Assembly (NCBI GenBank): GCA_003250455.1
Contig: QKGK01000200.1
Span: 1 to 5,523, forward strand
Reading direction: 5' to 3'
From: Chloroflexota bacterium
Lineage (GTDB): Bacteria; Chloroflexota; Anaerolineae; Anaerolineales; UBA11579
DNA length: 5,523 nt
The notes under the pieces were generated by a model. It had not been told where the DNA came from and did no database searches. It worked only from the letters and a program-made list of their open reading frames with translations. Of the stretch, positions 1 through 4,614 are shown piece after piece; the stretch's first letter is position 1; the number at the start of each line of letters is the position of its first letter. A program made the position numbers and the translations under genes.

Positions 1-9
1 CCAAATTCA

Positions 10-40
10 GTTGCGGAAATTCAGGATTGGTTGCTTCCCT
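10..40 (+). repeat. Imperfect direct repeat, copy 1 (31 nt)
   Basis: This copy matches 309-339 at 26 of 31 positions with no gaps. It starts GTTGC, has a shared AAATT core and ends with the identical 14 bases TTGGTTGCTTCCCT. The copies lie 299 bases apart in the same orientation. The match is direct and visible; its origin (remnant of a short interspersed repeat, or ends of a lost element) is unknown. Confidence 0.7.
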
Positions 41-60
41 AAAATTCACAGTCAATTGGA

Positions 61-84
61 AGCGCCGCACGGCCGTGCGGCGCT
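61..84. repeat. Perfect 24-nt GC-rich palindrome / hairpin
   Basis: AGCGCCGCAC, then GGCC, then GTGCGGCGCT form a perfect inverted repeat. As RNA it gives a 10-bp GC-rich stem with a four-base loop. No T-run follows on either strand (AACGTGG on the right, TCCAATTG on the left strand), so it is not a standard intrinsic terminator, although it may still end transcription of a gene to the left. Three bases after it lies a second small perfect palindrome, GTGGTACCAC at 88-97. It could also be a mobile REP-like element. Confidence 0.75.
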
Positions 85-147
85 AACGTGGTACCACTTT
101 AATCACTGCAGGTTAGAAAACAAATATACTTATCTCATTATCCCTAT

Positions 148-177
148 CCGTGTTCATCTGTGTGAATCTGTGGTTGA
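148..177 (+). repeat. Degenerate 10-nt tandem array (three units)
   Basis: Three successive 10-base units read CCGTGTTCAT, CTGTGTGAAT and CTGTGGTTGA. The core ATCTGTGGTT of the last junction (166-175) reappears at 418-427 just upstream of the promoter. I have the impression that 'catctgtg..atctgtggtt' strings recur between genes in many environmental bacterial genomes, but I cannot confirm that here. Confidence 0.5.
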
Positions 178-230
178 TTTGGTCTGGTAGTTGGATAGTT
201 ATCAGTTGACAGCCTACAGTTTACAGCGCG

Positions 231-300
231 TGTCATGCTGAGCGCAGGAGCAAGCACAGCTTTTCAGGATTCTCCGACCATGCCAAAGAGGACTGCCAAC
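231..300 (+). repeat. Possible interspersed-repeat remnant starting TGTCATGCTGAGCG
   Basis: The opening TGTCATGCTGAGCG resembles the start of intergenic repeats I associate with several environmental phyla (type TGTCATNCTGAGCGNAG...). No second copy is present in the window, so the right boundary is approximate and the call rests on recall rather than on internal evidence. No reading frame of note crosses it. Confidence 0.3.
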
Positions 301-308
301 TAAAATCT

Positions 309-339
309 GTTGCAAAAATTTGGGTTTGGTTGCTTCCCT
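309..339 (+). repeat. Imperfect direct repeat, copy 2 (31 nt)
   Basis: This is the second copy of the repeat at 10-40 (26 of 31 identical; the last 14 bases are the same). It lies about 180 bases before the start of the metallo-beta-lactamase-fold gene. The 268 bases between the copies hold no transposase or other coding signal. Confidence 0.7.
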
Positions 340-392
340 TCTACTTTTTAGGGAATCGTTCGCTGACATACCCGATTCCTGTTCACAAATTA

Positions 393-414
393 CTGGTTAC
401 CCGTCACCTGTTAC
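393..414 (+). repeat. Quasi-tandem GTTAC/GTCAC units
   Basis: CTGGTTAC, CCGTCAC and CTGTTAC follow one another directly, giving three 7-8 base degenerate units. They are followed by TTCATCTGTGGTT, which repeats the core seen at 166-175. The pattern adds to the impression that this leader grew by repeat decay; no function is evident. Confidence 0.4.
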
Positions 415-491
415 TTCATCTGTGGTTAAATTCTCACCCCTTTACAAAGCTGGACAGAGAGAAAATCAACCAGCCGAAGCGATTTCTCAAG

Positions 492-500
492 TGTTATAAT
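492..500 (+). promoter_or_regulatory. Extended -10 promoter of the MBL-fold gene unit
   Basis: TGTTATAAT is a perfect TGn extended -10 with a consensus TATAAT hexamer at 495-500. At 16-18 bases upstream there is no good -35 hexamer, which is typical of extended -10 promoters. Transcription would begin near 507, giving a leader of about 15 bases that contains little more than the ribosome binding site at 512-517. The promoter position independently supports the ATG at 522 over the earlier start at 330. Confidence 0.65.
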
Positions 501-511
501 ACCCTATCATT

Positions 512-517
512 AGGAGG
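512..517 (+). promoter_or_regulatory. Ribosome binding site deciding the start at 522
   Basis: AGGAGG lies four bases upstream of the ATG at 522. It is a strong Shine-Dalgarno match and the only one near any candidate start of this frame; the ATG at 330 has none. Confidence 0.8.
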
Positions 518-521
518 CTCA

Positions 522-1163
522 ATGGAAATTACCTGGTACGGACATTCCTGTTTTCGCATTACCGAGCGCGGCATGGCAAGCGTGGTTACCGACCCCTTTG
601 ACCATACGGTTGCAGGGTACAGTGAACTCTCCCTGCGCGCCGATATTGTCACCGTCAGCCACGACGCGCCGGGACACAATTTTATAAAATCCGTCAAAGG
701 CGCAAAATGGAATCTTGACGGCCCCGGCGAATACGAGATTGGCAGCGTTTTCCTCACTGCGGTTGCTGTAGGCAAAAACCAGGCCAAAGGCAACGGCCGT
801 AATATGGTCTTCATCTTCGATTATGACAACGTCACCGTCTGCCATCTGGGCGACCTCAACGATGTCCCTTCCCGCAAAGAAGTAGACGCATTTGGCAACG
901 TGGATGTGCTGCTGGTGCCGGTGGGCGGCGGTACTGCCCTGGCGGCGGCCAAAGCCGCAGAAGTGGTCAACCTGATCGAGCCGGGGATCGTTATCCCTAT
1001 GCACTACGACACCCCTAAATCCAAACTCAAATTGGACCCATTGAACCCCTTCCTCAAGCAGATGGGCCTGAGCGACCAGGTGTCCGTGGAAGAAAGCCTG
1101 AAAGTGACCAAACGCGATATCCCCGAAGAAACCAGCGTCGTGGTGCTGGGTTTCAACCATTAG
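522..1163 (+). CDS. MBL-fold metallo-hydrolase-like protein with altered metal motif
   Basis: This 213-residue protein belongs to the small metallo-beta-lactamase-fold group related to YtxA/UPF0173-type and Lactamase_B_3 proteins; the substrate is unknown. Visible landmarks are WYGHSCF at residues 5-11, DPF at 24-26, the metal loop SHDAPGH at 46-52, GPGEYEIG at 67-74, CHLGDL at 107-112 (His108, Asp111) and IPMHYDTP at 158-165 (His161). The usual metal loop is HxHxDH. Here His47 and His52 remain, but the second His is Ala49 and the Asp is Gly51, so the site may bind one metal or be rebuilt. There is no signal peptide, so it is probably cytoplasmic. The start follows from AGGAGG at 512-517 and the extended -10 at 492-500. 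The next gene begins 25 bases downstream with its own ribosome binding site, suggesting co-transcription. The fold is fairly certain; the enzymatic role is not. Confidence 0.85.
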   Translation: MEITWYGHSCFRITERGMASVVTDPFDHTVAGYSELSLRADIVTVSHDAPGHNFIKSVKGAKWNLDGPGEYEIGSVFLTAVAVGKNQAKGNGRNMVFIFDYDNVTVCHLGDLNDVPSRKEVDAFGNVDVLLVPVGGGTALAAAKAAEVVNLIEPGIVIPMHYDTPKSKLKLDPLNPFLKQMGLSDQVSVEESLKVTKRDIPEETSVVVLGFNH

Positions 1164-1188
1164 CCAGTATTGGGTAAGGAGCAAGCGG

Positions 1189-1497
1189 ATGGATAATAAA
1201 GTCAAGCTGATGATGACCTGGGATATCCTCCCCGGCAAAGAGGAGGAATATTTCGAGTTTCATGTGCGCAAGTTTGTCCCCGCACTGGAAAAAATGGGCA
1301 TGACCCTGCACGAAGCCTGGTTGACCCAATACGGCGAACACCCCCGCCTGATGGTGGAAGCGATCATCCAGAGCCTGCAAAAAGCACGCAATTTACTCGA
1401 ATCCCACGAATGGGATACGCTGGGGATGGAGTTATACGACCTGGTGGAAAACTTCGACTATAAGGTAGTGCCCAACCGCACCCGCTGGCAAATGTAA
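1189..1497 (+). CDS. Small conserved-looking protein of unknown function
   Basis: I do not recognise this 102-residue protein. It has a strong ribosome binding site (TAAGGAG at 1175-1181, seven bases before ATG) and reads as a well-behaved, charged, soluble protein without signal peptide or membrane segment. The pattern strand (VKLMMTWDI, 5-13), helix (about 16-36), strand (LHEAWLTQYG, 40-49), strand (PRLMVEAII, 52-60) and helix (about 61-87) fits a ferredoxin-like alpha/beta-barrel fold, as in NIPSNAP- or ABM-type dimeric proteins. That is inference from the pattern, not from a recognised motif. It follows the MBL-fold gene by 25 bases and is closed by the terminator at 1523-1551, so the two are probably co-expressed. 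It has no obvious metal or catalytic motif. Confidence 0.75.
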   Translation: MDNKVKLMMTWDILPGKEEEYFEFHVRKFVPALEKMGMTLHEAWLTQYGEHPRLMVEAIIQSLQKARNLLESHEWDTLGMELYDLVENFDYKVVPNRTRWQM

Positions 1498-1522
1498 CCA
1501 GCCAAACAGTCTTTTCAATCAC

Positions 1523-1551
1523 AGAGGTCGGGACATCCTGGCCTCTTTTTT
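1523..1551 (+). terminator. Intrinsic terminator of the MBL-fold / unknown gene unit
   Basis: AGAGGTC (1523-1529) pairs with GGCCTCT (1540-1546), including one G-U pair. The stem can extend inward by three pairs (GGG with CCT, one more G-U) around an ACAT loop. A run of six T (1546-1551) follows directly. This is a textbook rho-independent terminator 25 bases after the stop at 1497. It ends only 10 bases before the mutY start, which raises the question of how mutY is transcribed. Confidence 0.85.
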
Positions 1552-1561
1552 AACTGACCTG

Positions 1562-2644
1562 ATGACCAAAACGATTGCCCCCAAACTGCTCCACTGGTAT
1601 GCACAGCACCGCCGCAGCTTCCCCTTCCGGGATGCACCCACGCCCTATGCTGTGTGGGTCTCGGAAGTGATGGCCCAGCAGACCCGAATGGAAACCGTGC
1701 TGCCCTATTTTCAGCGCTGGATGGAACGCTTCCCCACCGTGGAGAGCCTGGCAGCCGCTTCCCAGCAGGAAGTACTCAATCAGTGGGAAGGGCTGGGCTA
1801 TTACAGCCGCGGGCGCAACCTGCACAAGGCCGCCCAACTCGTTATGACGGAATACGGCGGCGCATTGCCACAGGATTTCGAGGCGCTCCAGTCCCTGCCG
1901 GGCATCGGCCGCTACACCGCCGGGGCGATTGCCTCCATCGCCTTCGGGCAGGATCACCCCGTGGTAGACGGCAACGTCAAGCGGGTGTATGCCCGCCTGT
2001 TCGCCGTGGACACCCCTATCAACACCCCGGCAGGGGAAAAGGAAATCTGGGCGCTGGCCGAGGCGCAGCTCCCCACCGGGCAGGCCGGGGATTACAACCA
2101 GGCGCTGATGGACCTGGGAGCCATGGTGTGCCTGCCGCGCCAGCCGGACTGCCCCAGCTGCCCGCTGCAGGCGGACTGCCTGGCCTATCAACTCAACCTG
2201 ACAGATGAGTTCCCACATAAAAAGCAGGCCAAAAAAGCTCCGCACTACACGGTCACTGCGGCGGTGATCGAAGCGGCAGATGGAAGCGTGCTGATCACCC
2301 AACGCCCGCAGGACGCACTGCTGGGCGGCTTATGGGAGTTCCCCGGCGGCAAACGCGAGGACGGCGAAAGCCTGAAAGCCTGCCTGGAAAGAGAAATTTT
2401 GGAAGAACTTGGGGTTAAAATAGAAGCAGGCGAAAAGCTTGGCGTGTTCCGGCATGCCTATACCCACTTCAAAGTGACCCTGCATGCCTACCGGAGCGAA
2501 TGGCTCTCCGGGGAGATGGTGCTGAACGAACACCAGGCGTTTCGCTGGGTGCAGATCGATGCGCTGGACGACTTCCCCATGGGGAAGATCGACCGCTCGA
2601 TCTCGCGTCAACTGCAAGGAAAGGAACCGGCAGATGGAGCCTAA
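1562..2644 (+). CDS. mutY: A/G-specific adenine DNA glycosylase with full Nudix box
   Basis: MutY removes adenine mispaired with 8-oxoguanine, the last guard against G-to-T changes. At 360 residues it has full family length. The glycosylase domain shows WVSEVMAQQT (32-41, catalytic Glu35), WEGLGYYSR (75-83), the helix-hairpin-helix LPGIGRYTAG (112-121) and VVDGNVKR (134-141, catalytic Asp136). The [4Fe-4S] ligands are Cys190, 197, 200 and 206 (CX6CX2CX5C). The C-terminal domain (about 228-350) is MutT-like. Unlike the degenerate domain of well-studied MutYs, it keeps the whole Nudix box from Gly263 through Glu269 and Arg277-Glu278 to Glu281-Glu282-Leu-Gly284. The 8-oxoG-sensing FSH motif appears as YTH (300-302). 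The start fits the family, and no better in-frame start exists, but no Shine-Dalgarno is visible. The end overlaps the next gene by 11 bases, so the two are probably translationally coupled. Confidence 0.97.
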   Translation: MTKTIAPKLLHWYAQHRRSFPFRDAPTPYAVWVSEVMAQQTRMETVLPYFQRWMERFPTVESLAAASQQEVLNQWEGLGYYSRGRNLHKAAQLVMTEYGGALPQDFEALQSLPGIGRYTAGAIASIAFGQDHPVVDGNVKRVYARLFAVDTPINTPAGEKEIWALAEAQLPTGQAGDYNQALMDLGAMVCLPRQPDCPSCPLQADCLAYQLNLTDEFPHKKQAKKAPHYTVTAAVIEAADGSVLITQRPQDALLGGLWEFPGGKREDGESLKACLEREILEELGVKIEAGEKLGVFRHAYTHFKVTLHAYRSEWLSGEMVLNEHQAFRWVQIDALDDFPMGKIDRSISRQLQGKEPADGA

Positions 2645-2945
2645 ATTCCAGCGGCGCATCGAGGATTTCACCTGCGAACACTGCGGTACATCAGTGACCG
2701 GCAACGGATTCACCAACCACTGCCCGGTGTGCCTGTGGAGCAAGCATGTCGATATCCAGCCCGGAGACCGCGCCGAGGCCTGCCAGGGGATGATGCAGCC
2801 GGTGAACGTGGTGCGCAAGGGGGACGGCTACCGCATCCTGTTCCGCTGTACCCGCTGCGGCGTGGAACGCTGGAACAAGTCCGCCCCGGAAGATGACTTT
2901 GAGGTGCTTTTGCGGATTGCGCGGGAACAGGCCGGAGGAGGATAG
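2634..2945 (+). CDS. RNHCP-domain zinc-ribbon protein
   Basis: This 103-residue protein matches the RNHCP family of small putative zinc-ribbon proteins, whose function is unknown. Its signature appears as TNHCPVCLWSKHVD (residues 27-40; Thr replaces the Arg that names the family), followed by PGDR (43-46). Cysteines occur as CxxC at 14/17, 30/33 and 72/75, with a single Cys50; three CxxC pairs suit one or two structural Zn sites. The acidic end PEDDF (85-89) is also typical. The start is the ATG at 2634, supported by AAAGGA at 2620-2625. A longer in-frame start at 2559 would lie deep inside mutY and adds a peptide with no family similarity. It overlaps mutY by 11 bases and ends 2 bases before pcm, so it is very likely made together with both repair proteins. 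A nucleic-acid or protein-binding role is plausible but unproven. Confidence 0.88.
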   Translation: MEPKFQRRIEDFTCEHCGTSVTGNGFTNHCPVCLWSKHVDIQPGDRAEACQGMMQPVNVVRKGDGYRILFRCTRCGVERWNKSAPEDDFEVLLRIAREQAGGG

Positions 2946-2947
2946 CC

Positions 2948-3619
2948 ATGCGCCCATCGGAATCGTTTGACCGTTTGCGCTGGCAAATGGTGGTCCAGCA
3001 GATCGAGACCCGCAATATTTCCAATCCAGCGGTGCTGGAGGCCATGCGTACGATTCCCCGTCATTTGTTCGTCCCCCAAAAATACCAGCAGCATGCCTAT
3101 GAAGACCGCCCGATCCTGATCGGGAAGCAGCAGACCATCTCGCAGCCCTACATTGTGGCGCTGATGACCGACCTGCTGCGTTTGCGCGGGGACGAGATGG
3201 TGCTGGAGATCGGCACCGGTTCGGGCTACCAGGCAGCGGTGCTGGCAACCATGGTGCGCCACGTTTACACCATCGAGCGCCACCCGGAACTGGCCCGCCG
3301 CGCCGCCCTGACGCTGCACGCCCTGGACTTCAACAATGTGACTGTGCTGGAAGGGGACGGGTCCCGCGGCTGGCCGGAATTTGCGCCCTACGAAGCGATC
3401 ATGGTCACGGCTGCCGCCCCCAAAGCGCCTCAGCCGCTGCTGGACCAGCTTGCCCTGGGCGGGCGCATGGTGCTGCCCGTGGGCGTCAGGGGTAAGCAGT
3501 ATCTGGAAGTCTGGACGCACGACGAAGAAGGACACCACAGCGAAATGGTCGTGCCGGTTTCGTTCGTACCCCTGGTCGGTGAATATGGGTTTGAAGAAAA
3601 TGAACAAGAAGCACAATAA
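2948..3619 (+). CDS. pcm: Protein-L-isoaspartate O-methyltransferase
   Basis: Pcm methylates the abnormal isoaspartate residues of aged proteins with S-adenosylmethionine, allowing them to return to aspartate; it acts in the cytoplasm. The 223 residues match the usual 205-225. Family marks in order: IPRHLFVP (36-43), the substrate-side motif TISQPYIVA (63-71), SAM-binding motif I VLEIGTGSGYQAAVLA (85-100), the acidic end of motif post-I in YTIERHPEL (107-115), EGDGSRGWPEFAPYEAI (135-151), VTAAAP (153-158), GGRMVLPVG (171-179) and the C-terminal VSFVPLVG (204-211). GGAGGAGG at 2934-2941, inside the end of the RNHCP gene, is its ribosome binding site, six bases from ATG. It is the last gene of the mutY unit. 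The AT-rich sequence after its stop holds only a weak AT dyad (TAAATTA 3617-3623 with TAATTTA 3633-3639), so no convincing terminator is visible. Confidence 0.96.
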   Translation: MRPSESFDRLRWQMVVQQIETRNISNPAVLEAMRTIPRHLFVPQKYQQHAYEDRPILIGKQQTISQPYIVALMTDLLRLRGDEMVLEIGTGSGYQAAVLATMVRHVYTIERHPELARRAALTLHALDFNNVTVLEGDGSRGWPEFAPYEAIMVTAAAPKAPQPLLDQLALGGRMVLPVGVRGKQYLEVWTHDEEGHHSEMVVPVSFVPLVGEYGFEENEQEAQ

Positions 3620-3640
3620 ATTATTTTATTATTAATTTAA

Positions 3641-3654
3641 GCAAAATATTTTGC
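3641..3654. promoter_or_regulatory. AT-rich 14-nt perfect palindrome, candidate operator
   Basis: GCAAAATATTTTGC is a perfect palindrome in the 176-base AT-rich gap between pcm and the metal transporter, about 140 bases upstream of the transporter start. Symmetric AT-rich sites of this size are typical of metal-sensing repressors (Zur/Fur, MntR/DtxR). The sequence is not one I can assign to a named box, so the link to metal control is inference from position. Its right arm overlaps a weak -35-like TTGCAA (3651-3656), followed after 16 bases by TATCAA (3673-3678). Confidence 0.4.
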
Positions 3655-3704
3655 AATAAACAAGAATAAAAATATCAATCTTCCATATTCCCGCAAAATT
3701 GATG

Positions 3705-3731
3705 CGCAGAAGCCTCTTCCTGCGGTAGAAT
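3705..3731 (+). promoter_or_regulatory. Dyad abutting a -10-like TAGAAT upstream of the transporter
   Basis: CGCAGAAG (3705-3712) pairs with CTT-C-CTGCG (3716-3724), giving an 8-bp stem with one bulged C and a CCT loop. One base later comes TAGAAT (3726-3731), a five-of-six match to the -10 consensus. A matching -35 is poor: TTGATG at 3699-3704 is 21 bases away. If TAGAAT is the working -10, the dyad fills the spacer and would be well placed for a repressor or MerR-type regulator. It could instead be a weak terminator for pcm, but the nearest T-run (3740-3745) is too distant. Confidence 0.35.
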
Positions 3732-3756
3732 CAGGTGAATTTTTTCGCAAGCTACG

Positions 3757-3782
3757 TAAGGGATGCGAGCGTGAATTGCTCG
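3757..3782 (+). promoter_or_regulatory. Distant Shine-Dalgarno and leader hairpin before the ATPase gene
   Basis: TAAGGGA (3757-3763) is the only good ribosome binding sequence here, yet it lies 32 bases before the ATG at 3796, and the bases just upstream of the ATG (ATTAAATACACAC) carry none. Between them CGAGC (3766-3770) and GCTCG (3778-3782) can form a 5-bp hairpin with a 7-base loop, which would shorten the effective distance to about 15 bases. A three-codon reading frame (ATG CGA GCG TGA, 3763-3774) also overlaps the Shine-Dalgarno. The elements are visible; a role in translation is inference. Confidence 0.3.
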
Positions 3783-3795
3783 ATTAAATACACAC

Positions 3796-4608
3796 ATGTC
3801 TGAACTATCCAAACTCTTTGATGCATTTCTTCGCCGCCGCCATCACCATGAGGGCCTGCCGTTCCTTTCTGTTAAAGACCTCACTGTGCAGTACGACGGC
3901 CTGCCCGCCCTGAGAAATGTCAGTTTTGAGCTGCAAGGCGGGGAATTCATTGCCATTGTCGGCCCCAACGGCGCAGGAAAAAGCACCCTGTTCAAATCCA
4001 TTGCCGGCGTGCTCAAGCCGACCGCTGGCCGCGTCAGCCTGGGGGGCAGCGACCCCGGCGGGCACATCTGCATCGCCTACCTGCCCCAGCGCAGCGACGT
4101 GGACTGGCACTTCCCCGTAGCCGTCAAAGATGTGGTCATGATGGGCCGGGTGGGCAAGATCGGCCTGTTCCGCAACCCCCACCCCGATGATTGGGAACAG
4201 GTGGTTGCCTGCCTGGAACAGGTCAACATGGCCGACCTGGCCGACCGGCAGATCAGCGAGCTTTCCGGCGGGCAGCAGCAGCGCGTTTTCATTGCCCAGG
4301 CGCTGGCGCAGGAAGCTGAGCTGGTGCTGATGGACGAACCGCTTTCCGGGCTGGATGTCCCCTCCCAGGACGAGTTCTTCCGGGTGATCAAATCCATGCG
4401 TGACCGGCACGTGACCCTGATGGTCGCCACCCACGACCTGGGGATGGCCTCCGCCCATTTTGACCAGACCATGCTGCTCAACAACACCTTGCTGGGCTAT
4501 GGACCCACGGCTGAGGTGCTAAACGAAGAGCGCCTCAAAGCTGCTTACGGCAACCACCTGCACATCATTGAGACCGATGGCGGGAAGATGATGTTTGAAC
4601 ATGGATAA
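3796..4608 (+). CDS. Metal ABC transporter ATPase (Mn/Fe/Zn type)
   Basis: This 270-residue ATPase powers import of a divalent metal on the cytoplasmic face of the membrane, together with the permease that follows 6 bases later. It shows Walker A GPNGAGKST (56-64), Q-loop Gln98, signature LSGGQ (156-160), Walker B LVLMDEP (176-182), D-loop SGLD (184-187) and switch His213. The stretch LPQRSDVDWHFPVAVKDVV (96-114) with MMGRVGKIG (115-123) is typical of the TroB/MntB/SitB group; ZnuC lacks it, so manganese or iron is as likely as zinc. Before the ABC core (from about residue 23) lies a short tail with RRRHHH (13-18), perhaps a metal or acidic-lipid contact. An in-frame stop at 3772 and no alternative start fix the ATG at 3796, although no close Shine-Dalgarno exists. 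The 176-base gap with dyads suggests its own regulated promoter. Confidence 0.93.
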   Translation: MSELSKLFDAFLRRRHHHEGLPFLSVKDLTVQYDGLPALRNVSFELQGGEFIAIVGPNGAGKSTLFKSIAGVLKPTAGRVSLGGSDPGGHICIAYLPQRSDVDWHFPVAVKDVVMMGRVGKIGLFRNPHPDDWEQVVACLEQVNMADLADRQISELSGGQQQRVFIAQALAQEAELVLMDEPLSGLDVPSQDEFFRVIKSMRDRHVTLMVATHDLGMASAHFDQTMLLNNTLLGYGPTAEVLNEERLKAAYGNHLHIIETDGGKMMFEHG

Positions 4609-4614
4609 AAACAG

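Larger units (their letters stand above)
1..491. other. Non-coding, repeat-rich intergenic region
   Basis: No convincing gene is visible in this stretch of nearly 500 bases. One + frame stays open from 330 into the next gene, but its first 64 codons translate the quasi-repetitive DNA into an unconvincing peptide and have no ribosome binding site. The region is AT-richer than the genes and is made of short degenerate elements, listed separately: a pair of 31-base direct repeats at 10-40 and 309-339, a perfect 24-base palindrome at 61-84, a three-unit 10-base array at 148-177, a stretch starting TGTCATGCTGAGCG at 231, and three GTTAC/GTCAC-like units at 393-414. Any gene to the left lies outside the window. 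Confidence 0.75.

Noticed and set aside
61..84. Rho-independent terminator of an upstream gene
   Set aside because: The stem is excellent, but no T-run follows on either strand and no upstream gene is visible, so it is recorded only as a palindrome.
206..236. Promoter with TTGACA at 206-211
   Set aside because: The -35 is perfect, but nothing near a -10 consensus lies 16-18 bases downstream (CGTGTC/TGTCAT), and no gene starts soon after.
10..339. Insertion sequence or CRISPR array between the direct repeats
   Set aside because: There are only two imperfect repeats of that type, no regular spacing and no transposase or cas gene.
330..521. N-terminal extension of 64 codons on the MBL-fold gene, starting at ATG 330
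   Set aside because: It translates repeat-derived intergenic DNA, has no ribosome binding site, and lies upstream of an extended -10 promoter and the AGGAGG that serve the ATG at 522.
519..1238. Long - strand open frame opposite the MBL-fold gene
   Set aside because: The + strand carries clear family motifs in the same place; the - strand product is rich in His/Gln/Gly and resembles no family, as expected of a complementary shadow.
1654..2208. Second + strand frame inside mutY
   Set aside because: It is an off-frame reading rich in Arg, Gly and Pro, with no family similarity, within a gene whose catalytic and Fe-S motifs are intact.
2828..3616. Long - strand open frame opposite pcm
   Set aside because: It is the complement of an unmistakable isoaspartate methyltransferase gene and has no ribosome binding site or recognisable motif.
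3620..3795. Manganese or other riboswitch ahead of the metal transporter
   Set aside because: I looked for extended paired helices and conserved loops; only short isolated dyads are present, with no known riboswitch core.
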